Below the pieces are notes generated by a model. That model saw nothing but the letters and a program-made list of their open reading frames with translations. It did not search any database and was not told the origin of the DNA. This document shows positions 1 through 8,852 of a stretch of 64,000 nt of DNA, in pieces. The DNA lies in the NCBI GenBank assembly GCA_949358305.1, contig OX442321.1, positions 6,473,605-6,537,604 on the forward strand. The letters are read 5' to 3'. Each line of letters starts with the position of its first letter. Positions within the stretch are counted from its first letter, which is position 1. A program made the translations under genes and the position numbers. The stretch comes from Strigamia acuminata. Lineage: Eukaryota > Arthropoda > Chilopoda > Geophilomorpha > Linotaeniidae.

Positions 1-472
1 TCCAAGTCAACGGCCGGATTCCCTTCTCTCTTGCCAATTGCTTTATTCGTGCCAAATATGACACGTGCGCATGACGAAAACGAGCGATGGCGTTTGCACT
101 GCCAAATGGAATCCTTGGCGGCGGAAAATCCACTCCAGCCAACGAAGTTTTATCTATCGACTCATAACCAAGTACATACGCGAACATAAGGCGCATCCAT
201 TTCCGAAATTTGCAACGACGCAAGTCACCGCCGCCCCGACACGCTCGGCATTCTCGTGGCGCCCGCAGTTGGTAAATCTCAAATCCCGTTCCGCTACAAA
301 CTGGGCACAGTTCATAGTTTGGAAAACTTTGGTCGTTTGGGTGGTCCGGATGAAAGCGTGGCACCAGTCCTTCGCCCGACGCTTCAATTGGTGGCATCGG
401 CAGGTATTTTGGATAACCTTTTTGCGTTGGTTTTGGAATCGTAATTGTTACTTTTGAATCGTAGGACGCCAT
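1..472 (-). CDS. Third ORF of element 1, with DnaJ-like CxxCxGxG zinc-finger motifs (partial, runs off the edge)
   Basis: From the ATG at 472-470 the frame stays open for 157 codons to the window edge. Residues 56-63 read CPVCSGTG and residues 75-82 CRACRGGG, two CxxCxGxG motifs as in the zinc-binding domain of DnaJ-type co-chaperones, with another Cys at 87. The N-terminus is Pro-rich (KPTQKGYPKYLPMPP) and the segment after the finger is basic, without a signal peptide or membrane span. It lies on the pol strand about 530 bp past the pol stop, where an env would be. A good splice acceptor sits just before the ATG, so it is probably made from a spliced RNA. Function unknown. The finger fold is a motif match, not a proven homology. 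It could be a captured host exon. Confidence 0.7.
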   Translation of the reverse strand, partial: MASYDSKVTITIPKPTQKGYPKYLPMPPIEASGEGLVPRFHPDHPNDQSFPNYELCPVCSGTGFEIYQLRAPRECRACRGGGDLRRCKFRKWMRLMFAYVLGYESIDKTSLAGVDFPPPRIPFGSANAIARFRHAHVSYLARIKQLAREKGIRPLTW

Positions 473-1003
473 AATAAATTATTGTAAAGTGAAACTAAAA
501 GAAATGGAAATTTTCCAGGAAGAAAAAGTTATTTTAACGAAAATATTCAATTAAAAATGAATTGTTGTGAAATAGAAAGTACTTACGGGTGATAGACGCA
601 CAATTTCTAACAATATTTATCCAATTTAAGTGATTGTTAAGTTTTTTGAGGCGCGACTATTCAGACGCAAATTAAAATGTGGCTAAGTCGTGCCCTCACA
701 TGTCTTTAATACACGCGGTCTCGCTACGGGGTCGCCTCGTCATAAAATATGACACGGACCTCTCGCGTGAACGAGATTTAATCACGCACTTCGAAGAAGC
801 ATGAGTTTGGACTTAGTAAATTTTTGTATCATCATTTTAAATTGATGAATTTCAAATTCCTAAACTAATCTTTACTTACTATTTTCAGCGTCTATCCTCC
901 GTAAATATTTGGTTTAAAGCAGGGAAAATTATAAACACAGGAAGGAAAGAAGGTTGGGTAAAGTAAAGAAAGAAATAAAATTATAAAATGAAAAGAAATT
1001 AAG
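473..1003 (-). other. Spacer between pol and ORF3 of element 1, with splice signals
   Basis: This noncoding stretch has a strong minus-strand acceptor (TTTCCATTTCTTTTAG) ending at 495, 22 bp before the ORF3 ATG. It also has two donor-like GTAAGT sites, near 885 and 588. They suggest that ORF3 is expressed from a spliced subgenomic RNA. No open frame of note was seen. Confidence 0.45.
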
Positions 1004-4000
1004 TTATTTTATCGAAAATGAAGCGATGATGGTTTCAATTTCCGATGTAAACGCAGCAACATGTTTTTCGATCATTGTTGCGTCCGTTTGGTCTAAATCA
1101 TCATCATTATTGAACCAATGGCGCAATTCTACGACGTTATATGGCAGCATTCGACGACCATCCTTGTCCATAAGAATGACAGTATTGGGTCCAGTTAATT
1201 CATGGATTACGTAAACGCCTTCCGTCCTCTGTCGAAGTCCTGCAGCAAACTGTCGGTCCGCTGATGACAATTGTCGATTTTTAATAGACACAAAATCGCC
1301 TGGTTTGAAATCGTGTGGTCTTCTTTTTCGATCGAACCAACGTTTATGTCTAATTTGAGCTTTTTGTAAATTTGCAGTGGCATTATTTCGCAATTCTCTC
1401 ATCAATTCATGCGTCTCTCGCGCTCGTGCTGGCGGCAGCGGCTGTCCATCGTCGGTGTCCGAATCGAAATCACCTGGATAACGCGCCTCTTGTCCCGTCA
1501 CCATTTGATAAGGAGAATATTGAAGCGAAGCCTGATATGCTGAGTTGATTGCTAGCACAAAATATCCAATGTGAACGTCCCAGCGCACATGCTCTTCAAT
1601 ATAAGCTAAAATGCAGTTTTTTAATGCTTGGTTTAATCTTTCGGCTAAGTTCCCCTGTGGATGATAAACAGCCGTGTAGCGATTGATGGCGCCAAAACTC
1701 TGACATGCAGCCTGGAATTCCATTGATCGGAAAGCTGGCGCATTATCACTGATGATAACTTTTGGAAATGCCCATCGCTGAATAAATCCTTGCAATTGTT
1801 TGATTGTTGTTTTCCAGTCAGATGTCTCGGTCAATCTCACATCCAACCATCGACTGGCGGCATCCACAATTACTAATGCGTAACAATGTCCTCCAATCGA
1901 TCGGGGCTTTTTACCATAATAATCGATGTAAATTGTGTGAAACAAATGTCGTGGTTTGGCCATAATCATTGGTCCATATGGAAGGCGATTTAACGGCTTA
2001 GCTCGTTGACATGGTTCACATTTTTGAATCCAACGCAAAACGTCTTCCTTCATTTTTGGCCAATAAACTCGGGCCCGGAGTCGATGAAGTGTTTTTTCAA
2101 CTCCTAAATGTCCGCAGCTCGGCGGGTAATGCAGAGCTTTGAAATATTGTTCGCGTAACATTAGGGGCAAATAGATTTGTCTTCTACGGCGAATTTTATT
2201 TATGTCGATCGGTGGATAACGACACAACATTCCCTTATAAATAGCAAAATCTACGGCACGATACCTGATACGCGCTGCTTGCACTTGGTCGTTGGGCAAA
2301 TGTCCTTGATCAAGATATTCGATTAATTCGGCGCTCCACGTGTCTTCGTGTTGTCGACGAATTATTTCGTTAATAGTTGGTATTAGACGAAATGGTTGGT
2401 GGTCTTGCGGCGCCTCATGGAGTCGCTCGGCCTCGTCTTCTCCTTCGTCTTGTTGTTCGTCAGCAATTGGTCGTCTTGATGCATTTCTTTGAAATTGTGA
2501 TCGATCTTGACGTGCTTGCTGTGGCATAAATCCTGCACGCCCCATCCATGCTGGTTGATAAGTTGTAGAATCATCCGACGAATCCGAATCTGGACCTCCA
2601 TATTCATCATAATTCGGTCGTGCAGCTCCAGATGGTCCTGCAGGTGGGCTCAACACATCAGGAGTTGGAAACGACGCAGTTGGCACATTTGGTGATGGCA
2701 GAGGCGACATTAAAGGTGGCAATGGTGCAACAGCTCCAGGAGGCGTCGAAACTTGTTTCTGTTGACGCGCTCTGGCTCGAGTTAATACCTGATAATTTGG
2801 TGGTGGTCTCTTCTTGTTTTTAGAACCCTTTGGCCTACCCAATTTTGGTTTAATTTGCTGTTGTCGTCTTTGCGCTCTTGTCATCACAGCTGCGTTATTT
2901 CGTTGTTGTGCTGCAGCCAATCCAACTCCAATAATGTTGATTATTGGTAATTCTGGCCAATCATTTGGGTCGTCAAAATAAGCGATGTAGCATGTTTCAT
3001 CAACGAGAGGCGAGTCGTCTGCATCCAATGGTTCCGATGGTTCCACAGGCGCACGGCTAAGGGCATCCGCAACACGATTCTGTGCTCCTGAACAGTAAAG
3101 AAATGTAAATTTGTACTCACTGAGGGACAGAACCCATCGTGCCAGGCGTCCTTTTGGTTCTCGCTGCTGGAAAAGCCACTTTAACGACAAATGATCGCTT
3201 TCTAAATAAAAATTCATCATCTCAAGATATACACGAAATCTTTTGACCGCCCAAACCGCCGCCAAGCACTCAATTTCGGTAACGCTGTAATTCTTTTCTG
3301 CAGAATTTAAGGCACGTGATGCAAAGGCGATTGGTGTTCGTTCACCTTGATCATTGAGTTGCATAAGTGCAGCGCCTAAACCTGAATAGCTGGCGTCTGT
3401 TTGTAGTATATATGGCTTGGTCCAATCCGGGAATCTTCGATGTAGAGTTGGTTCAGCCAATCCTCTCTTGAGTGAATTAAATGCTTCTTGGTGTTGAGTC
3501 GTCCAATTCCACTCAGAATCTTTTTTGAGTAAGGGGCGAAACACCTCACATGTTTTTGAATAATTTGGGAAAAATGACTGATAATAACCAATCATTCCTT
3601 TGAATCTTTGTAATTCTTTGATGTTGGTAGGCGCCGGAAAATATTGAATTGCCGTCACCTTATTTGGATTTGGTTTAATGTGTCCAGCCTCTACAATATG
3701 TCCTAAAACCTCGAGCGATGTTCTGCACAATTCCGTCTTGTTGGCGTTCATCGTGAATCCCGCTTCATCCAAGGCTTGAAGAATTATTTTGAGATGTTGC
3801 ACATGCTCCTCGAAAGTCTTGCTGAAAATTATGACGTCATCGAGATAAACGAACACAAACTTGTAAAGATATTTCGACAAAGTTTTGTTCATGGCTCTCT
3901 GCAGAGTTGCTGGGCCATTAATGGGTCCAAATGGCATTCTCACATATTCGAAAAGTCCTCTGTGCGTAATAAATGCGAGAAATCTCTCGTCACCAGGGCG

Positions 4001-5812
4001 CACTCCAATCTGGTGGAAGGCTTCTCGTCCGTCTATGATCGAAAACCAATTTGATCCTCCTAAATAAGAAAATATATTATCGATGTCGGGTAGTGGGTAG
4101 ACATCGGGTAAAGTTTGAGCATTCATCGGTCTAAAATCCATAGCTGTACGCCAGTCTCCAGTCTTCTTTGGAACAACAACAGGCGCCACCGCACAATCAC
4201 TTTTTGATCGACGAATGATGCCTTGCTTTAGTTTTTGGTCCAAATAAGTATCAATTACCATCTTTTTTGCTGGGTTAACGGGTCTTACAGGCACATGAAT
4301 TGGTCTAAAGTCCGGTTTTAAATTTACTTCAAACTGAGTGTTGTTGCATAATCCAACCTCCTCACGAAATACTTTCGAAATTGGTCGAAGAGTCTGGATT
4401 AATAAACGAATTTGGGGTACCGTCAATGATGACCACAGCTGGTCGTAAATCCAATCCAGTTGTGTTGGATCACTGCTTGGTTGATATTGTAGTACATTAA
4501 CATCCAGAGGCGGCTCCGAAATCGTCGAATGATCGTGTACTCTGGCCATGAGCGCATTTTCATCCACACGACGCAAAAGCTGTCTTCCTTGTGTGTTAAG
4601 TTGTTTTATTGTTGGTGACAATTCATAAAGGCGTCTCCGCTGTCGTCTTGCACGTCTGCGTTGACTAAGCGTCGAAAACAATGATGAATTGAATTTTCTT
4701 GATTTTTTAATAGAATCCTTCCTTTTTGGTGACCATATAAATGACCACTGATCTCGTGTACGATTCCGAATCCTCTTGATTTGGTGTTGAGCATCGTCAT
4801 TTGGATATTCGAAAATCTCTTGCGACAAAGGTCGATGTTCTAGAAGAATACAATTAATGTTATTAATTACTACCTTGGGTACATCCTTGGCGCTGTCCTT
4901 TGTATCATCGGGTTTCCTGATGGGAAATAAAAGAACAGATTCTGACTTGTTAGCTTGCTCTAAAGTCATGAATTGTCTTCGCTCTTGTGATCCCTTCAAA
5001 TACCACTGGCACAATTCAAAGTCTGTGCACAGACCAACCGCTCTGCAGAAATCTCTTCCCAGCAGAAGGTCCTCTGATGTTTTGGGTATAATTAAGCAAA
5101 TGAAAGAAATAACGGCCAATGGTGCGCGCACCGACAGTTTAACAGATCCCTTAACTGGAATTTTGTCATCGGCCGCTGTACGCACTGTTTCGTGAAGTTC
5201 GAGCAATTCCAAACCCATATTGGCTTTAAGTTTGTTAAACAATGACTCTGACATTACACATGTCTGAGCGCCTGAATCCAAAAGTGCGACAAAACTCACG
5301 TTAGCCCATGTTATTTTGATATATGGTGCTTCTCTATTAAAGCGATCAGTCTTCGTAATTTCGATTCTTGGCTCTTCGGATTTTTGCAATTCCTCGGGCG
5401 ACAAAAGAACGAAGTTTGTTTGCAACGTCTCACTCTGCGTTGTCAACGAAGTTGGTTTTTTGGGGGTTTCCTTGGCTTTCACAGACGAAAGTTGCGCTGA
5501 TTTTGTTAGTTGTGGTGCCACGACACCGGGTATTTTTGTTTTTGATTTACTTGAATCTGTTTTGATTAATGTAGTTAATTTAATGTCCGTAGACGGGGTT
5601 AATGATTTGTTGTTGTCTTCTCGAACAGCAGATGGCGCCTCTGGTGTCGGAGTAGACGGTTTTGTACTTCCATCGATGTCTGGTGATTCCTCAGTCTTCC
5701 TCTCAGTAGAGTCCTTGATGTTTATATCCGACCCGCTCTCTGGACTCATGCTTTGAGCAGGCCGCTTGCGTTTCCCGACTGACGACTCCACTCCTTGCCA
5801 CAAACGGGGCAC
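1004..5812 (-). CDS. pol: Gypsy pol polyprotein of element 1 (protease, RT, RNase H, integrase)
   Basis: A single frame of about 1600 codons. The aspartic protease active site (LLDSGAQ) is near residue 178. The reverse-transcriptase YLDD box is near 654. RNase H starts at TDAS, near 805. The integrase HHCC finger (HLGVEK...CEPCQRAKP) is near 1234, and the core shows IDYYGKK, ISDNAPAF and NLAERLNQ (about 1296-1390) with the expected D, D, E. Between RNase H and integrase lies a basic, Pro-rich insert with an AT-hook-like GRPKGSKNKKRPP and many Arg/Gln/Pro. The frame overlaps gag and is reached by -1 frameshifting, so its first codon (a GTG) is not a real start. No internal stop was seen, so it could be functional. 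Confidence 0.95.
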   Translation of the reverse strand: MPRLWQGVESSVGKRKRPAQSMSPESGSDINIKDSTERKTEESPDIDGSTKPSTPTPEAPSAVREDNNKSLTPSTDIKLTTLIKTDSSKSKTKIPGVVAPQLTKSAQLSSVKAKETPKKPTSLTTQSETLQTNFVLLSPEELQKSEEPRIEITKTDRFNREAPYIKITWANVSFVALLDSGAQTCVMSESLFNKLKANMGLELLELHETVRTAADDKIPVKGSVKLSVRAPLAVISFICLIIPKTSEDLLLGRDFCRAVGLCTDFELCQWYLKGSQERRQFMTLEQANKSESVLLFPIRKPDDTKDSAKDVPKVVINNINCILLEHRPLSQEIFEYPNDDAQHQIKRIRNRTRDQWSFIWSPKRKDSIKKSRKFNSSLFSTLSQRRRARRQRRRLYELSPTIKQLNTQGRQLLRRVDENALMARVHDHSTISEPPLDVNVLQYQPSSDPTQLDWIYDQLWSSLTVPQIRLLIQTLRPISKVFREEVGLCNNTQFEVNLKPDFRPIHVPVRPVNPAKKMVIDTYLDQKLKQGIIRRSKSDCAVAPVVVPKKTGDWRTAMDFRPMNAQTLPDVYPLPDIDNIFSYLGGSNWFSIIDGREAFHQIGVRPGDERFLAFITHRGLFEYVRMPFGPINGPATLQRAMNKTLSKYLYKFVFVYLDDVIIFSKTFEEHVQHLKIILQALDEAGFTMNANKTELCRTSLEVLGHIVEAGHIKPNPNKVTAIQYFPAPTNIKELQRFKGMIGYYQSFFPNYSKTCEVFRPLLKKDSEWNWTTQHQEAFNSLKRGLAEPTLHRRFPDWTKPYILQTDASYSGLGAALMQLNDQGERTPIAFASRALNSAEKNYSVTEIECLAAVWAVKRFRVYLEMMNFYLESDHLSLKWLFQQREPKGRLARWVLSLSEYKFTFLYCSGAQNRVADALSRAPVEPSEPLDADDSPLVDETCYIAYFDDPNDWPELPIINIIGVGLAAAQQRNNAAVMTRAQRRQQQIKPKLGRPKGSKNKKRPPPNYQVLTRARARQQKQVSTPPGAVAPLPPLMSPLPSPNVPTASFPTPDVLSPPAGPSGAARPNYDEYGGPDSDSSDDSTTYQPAWMGRAGFMPQQARQDRSQFQRNASRRPIADEQQDEGEDEAERLHEAPQDHQPFRLIPTINEIIRRQHEDTWSAELIEYLDQGHLPNDQVQAARIRYRAVDFAIYKGMLCRYPPIDINKIRRRRQIYLPLMLREQYFKALHYPPSCGHLGVEKTLHRLRARVYWPKMKEDVLRWIQKCEPCQRAKPLNRLPYGPMIMAKPRHLFHTIYIDYYGKKPRSIGGHCYALVIVDAASRWLDVRLTETSDWKTTIKQLQGFIQRWAFPKVIISDNAPAFRSMEFQAACQSFGAINRYTAVYHPQGNLAERLNQALKNCILAYIEEHVRWDVHIGYFVLAINSAYQASLQYSPYQMVTGQEARYPGDFDSDTDDGQPLPPARARETHELMRELRNNATANLQKAQIRHKRWFDRKRRPHDFKPGDFVSIKNRQLSSADRQFAAGLRQRTEGVYVIHELTGPNTVILMDKDGRRMLPYNVVELRHWFNNDDDLDQTDATMIEKHVAAFTSEIETIIASFSIK

Positions 5813-7260
5813 ACAGGCCTCCAGGATTGCCTGTCAGACATGAACCATTTGTCCGTTGGTGTTTTTCTCCACATAGCATTCTTCGGGAGCTTTGGCTCTG
5901 AAGGCGCTTCTTTAGCGGCTGGAAAAATGACAACGTCCTTGGGACATGTGTGCTGTGTATCCGTTCTAGGTGTTGGCGCAGTAGTCGCAGTCATGGCGTG
6001 GACATCAGACTTTTGTGCTGCCGCTGATGCAGACTCCTTTGGCGGGTCCTTATTGGTTTCCTCGCTGTTGGGATCTTCTGGATCGAGCGCGCACGCCGAC
6101 ATGTCCTCGAGCAATGCTGTAAATACTTTGTTGATTCTTGAAAAACGACCAGACCTGGACGAAGTAGATTGTTGATTTAACTTCTCCTCCTCTGTTCTGG
6201 TACGTGTGGCAGGACCCACTCCTGCGGGTAAAGGCATCTCTTGGTCCGAAACTCCGCACTGTTTGTACTCAAAAGTCCGCAACGAATCCAACTGAAGGCG
6301 ATTATCGACGTCGTTGCCCATTTTGACTGCGTCGTCGATCGTCCTGATGCACCAAGAGCGCATTAATTGTACGACTTGAGTTTGCATCATGCCCTGAACT
6401 CGTTCCCACTGCAAGCCCTTGTCCTTGTATCCAGCAATATTTAAATAATGAATCATCTCGCTGAGGAACGACATAGTTGATTCCCCTGGCTTTTGTTTGC
6501 GCTGAGACAACTTAACATTAGCTAAAGCTGAATTAATGGAAAATACCTGCCTGAAAACTAATTCAAAGTCCTCCCAATTGTTTGGTTTTGGAGTTAGAGC
6601 CATCCACCAACGTTGCGCTCTATTTCGGAGCGCGAGAACCACGTATACTTTCAAATATATTCCTTCCGGTGCTCCCATGGTAAACATGTGCGCATATAGC
6701 TTACCTAGGAACAAGTCCACTGTGTCGAAAGTAGCTTCATCCGGGTCGAAGTATGGAATTTTTTCAACTTTAAGTTTATACCTTCCAACCTGAGCGGCTT
6801 GACGCTGATCTTCCGACTCCAACGAGAGTTGAGATCTCGTGTGAGGCAGCTGTCTTGAGGCGCTGAGTGGTATGCCTTGACTACCTCTTTGAGCGGAATC
6901 CGGGTCAGGATCTGGTGGTGGGTCCCGTGGAACATTGGAAGTCGTGTCTCCCTGTTGTGAATGTTGTTGGCGTCGTCTCGGAGAATAAGAGCCAGTGCGT
7001 CGTGGTCCCGACGCACGTCCAGTATCTCTAAAAGAAAAGTCGGCTCCCCGAGCGCCCTCTCGACCACGACGTGTGGCCCCTGAACCTGCTTCTAGTGCTG
7101 GTGGTTCAGGCTGAGTTCGCTCGTTGTGCGAATGGATAAATTCCTCCACTCTGTCGTTCAGCTCGCGCCTAATTTGCCTCATCGATTCGAGCAACTCCTG
7201 GCAAAGTTCGTGTTGTAACTCCCTTCTATCCTCTCGTAATACTCTCATCAATGCTTCCAT
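5746..7260 (-). CDS. gag: Gag capsid region of element 1
   Basis: About 504 aa from the ATG at 7260 (the open frame starts slightly upstream). Residues about 155-290 show the retrotransposon capsid pattern: a YFDP segment, ALRNRAQRWWMAL, then WEDFELVFRQVF. The tail has CPVCGKEWS, at best a partial zinc knuckle. The N-terminus is a charged helix (MRVLREDRRELQ), likely coiled coil. It ends inside pol, in the 0 frame relative to pol at -1. The upstream ORF at 7282-7662 is in the same frame, separated by one TGA, so the two probably formed one longer gag. Confidence 0.85.
   Translation of the reverse strand: MEALMRVLREDRRELQHELCQELLESMRQIRRELNDRVEEFIHSHNERTQPEPPALEAGSGATRRGREGARGADFSFRDTGRASGPRRTGSYSPRRRQQHSQQGDTTSNVPRDPPPDPDPDSAQRGSQGIPLSASRQLPHTRSQLSLESEDQRQAAQVGRYKLKVEKIPYFDPDEATFDTVDLFLGKLYAHMFTMGAPEGIYLKVYVVLALRNRAQRWWMALTPKPNNWEDFELVFRQVFSINSALANVKLSQRKQKPGESTMSFLSEMIHYLNIAGYKDKGLQWERVQGMMQTQVVQLMRSWCIRTIDDAVKMGNDVDNRLQLDSLRTFEYKQCGVSDQEMPLPAGVGPATRTRTEEEKLNQQSTSSRSGRFSRINKVFTALLEDMSACALDPEDPNSEETNKDPPKESASAAAQKSDVHAMTATTAPTPRTDTQHTCPKDVVIFPAAKEAPSEPKLPKNAMWRKTPTDKWFMSDRQSWRPVCPVCGKEWSRQSGNASGLLKA
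5770..5776 (-). promoter_or_regulatory. -1 ribosomal frameshift heptamer G GGA AAC
   Basis: Within the 67-nt gag/pol overlap the minus strand reads TCG GGA AAC in the gag frame. That is the X XXY YYZ slippery heptamer GGGAAAC in exactly the phase needed to shift -1 into pol. No other heptamer was noticed in the overlap. A downstream pseudoknot was not checked. Confidence 0.65.
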
Positions 7261-7281
7261 CGTCAATGCAGGTGGATTCCT

Positions 7282-7662
7282 TCAATGTTGTTGTGGTTCC
7301 GGTTGCATAAACGCAGGTTGGTAAGGAGGCGGCGGTCCTCGTTGAATGTCTTCTCGAACCGCTCGCATCCCGTCCACAATTTGTCTTCTTTCCATGAGTG
7401 AGTCCTGCAAATGGCGTCTATTTTCCTCCCATTGATCCCGCGCCGCAGCCGCTTCCCGTTCATGTTGGAGTTGATCCGCCTCCATTTGGGCGTATGTCCT
7501 CCAAGGATTGGAAAATGGTACGTCTGTAGAGATTGGTTGTACTAGTAGATCCTGCTGTTGGTCTGGCTCATGTGTTGGTGAGTCTGGAAGTGGCAAAGTA
7601 TGCGCTTGTTCGGCTTCTACGTCCGAAACACTGGATTGCGACAAAGCGTCGCGTGAAGCCAT
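7282..7662 (-). CDS. Short gag N-terminal ORF of element 1, ended by an in-frame TGA
   Basis: 126 aa from the ATG at 7662. It is acidic and Ser/Gln-rich, then a charged helix (QMEADQLQHEREAAAARDQ), and near the C-terminus a PPPPY, a PPxY late-domain type motif found in retroviral gag. Its stop is a TGA followed directly by AGG, and the same frame continues through 7260 into the capsid ORF. The TGA may be a CGA-to-TGA decay mutation or a readthrough site. The sequence cannot tell which. Confidence 0.6.
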   Translation of the reverse strand: MASRDALSQSSVSDVEAEQAHTLPLPDSPTHEPDQQQDLLVQPISTDVPFSNPWRTYAQMEADQLQHEREAAAARDQWEENRRHLQDSLMERRQIVDGMRAVREDIQRGPPPPYQPAFMQPEPQQH

Positions 7663-7789
7663 GTTGAAATAATAATATGTGTGCCGGCAAAAATAAGTAA
7701 TTAATTAAATAAATATAACGACCTATACTTGCGTAGTCTTCACTGAAGAAAATGGTGGTTTGTGTTCTCTTAGAACACGTTTCGAGTTG

Positions 7790-7808
7790 AATCCTGTCTA
7801 GCTCGCCA
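7790..7808 (-). other. Primer-binding site, tRNA-Arg type (element 1)
   Basis: The + strand reads AATCCTGTCTAGCTCGCCA, which matches the 3' end of metazoan tRNA-Arg(ACG) including CCA with about three differences (family sequence recalled, not searched). It sits 4 bp inside the LTR end, as a minus-strand primer site should. Confidence 0.6.
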
Positions 7809-7812
7809 AGAT

Positions 7813-8852
7813 TGTCACGTCGTAGTCGACTTTTTAACAATGGTTTCGGAAATTTAAGAATTTCCAGGGATTGTAATAACCAGAAAATTTAGGTTCGCAG
7901 GCGCTGCAACTCTTAAAACTTTGCCGGGGGTGGTAGCTAGGTTAAGACAGCGTCTATTCGTGAAATCTGTATTTTATGGGTGCAGGATTCAATTCGGGCG
8001 CCGTACAAAATGGCGAACGTTGATACTCGAATTTTAAGACCAAATATCGCTCTTCACTAGGGAAAATGTCGTCATATGCTAGGCGTACTTACGAAGAGTA
8101 TGTTTCTTCTCCTGAACACGCGCAAACGTTGGGTGAACGCGCAAACAGGTACCAAACCGCAGACAACGTCGTCGAACCGTCGATAATGAAATGAATACGC
8201 AATTGAGACGAGTATGAGTTCAAAATGTCTAGGCTGAGGAGGAAGTCACAGTCGTGGCATAAAATGTATTGACGAATTAAGACCGTCGAATACGCCGTTT
8301 TTCCAGTAATTTGTACGCAAATAATGGGCAAATAATAAATGTTGCGGTTAGTTAGACTAACATGAGAATTCGGGCTGCATAATGACCGTATGCGTTGAGA
8401 CGCAACATAATCGCACTTGGAAATCTCCTAGTTGAGACAGGAGCTGTTGTCTAGTCAAAGGCGAAAATTATTCTGTCTGTCAAAAATGTCTTGACAGAAC
8501 AAGTCACCTCTGATCACATGTCAAAGGCCAAGTCAATTCCCAATGGGGACTGGGCAGAAAACAGGCGATCAGGGGTGAAATATGCAAATTTAGAGCGCGA
8601 TTATATCAACTTATTGCAGAATTCTCATGAATTGTCTGGATGGGGTGATTAAAACCAGGCCAAATTAAAGATAAATATCAAAAATAAGGAAAATAATACA
8701 AAATAAAATAATAAATTTAGATTTGGGAAAAATAAAATAATTTAAAGGAATTAGAACAATTTCTCAATAAAATTAGGGGAAAATTAAGGGAAAGGCGCAA
8801 AATGCGCTTAAAATTTTGAAAATTATTACTGTCTAAAGTCAGGACCGTGACA
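7813..8852 (-). repeat. 5' LTR of element 1
   Basis: 1040 bp bounded by TGTCACG and CGTGACA, with the primer site on one side and interrupted IR exon 2 on the other. The matching 3'LTR is not in the window, so divergence and age cannot be measured here. Confidence 0.75.

Larger units (their letters stand above)
1..8852 (-). mobile_element. Gypsy-type LTR retrotransposon, element 1 (left end outside window)
   Basis: A minus-strand element with order 5'LTR (7813-8852), primer site, a short N-terminal gag ORF, gag, pol, and a third ORF that runs off the left edge. The right end is placed at 8852 because the next base resumes exon 2 of an IR gene, as seen by comparison with the paralogues at 16735 and 39405. 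The LTR has TGTCACG/CGTGACA ends. The four bases after it (AATG) should be one target duplication, with its partner and the 3'LTR left of the window. The region 1-1003 shows no similarity to the LTR, so the element is at least 8.85 kb. Pol order (PR-RT-RH-IN) places it in Ty3/Gypsy. Confidence 0.85.

Noticed and set aside
65-457. + strand open frames at the left edge
   Set aside because: They are antisense to the minus-strand ORF3 of element 1, which is longer, open to the edge and has a motif and splice signal.
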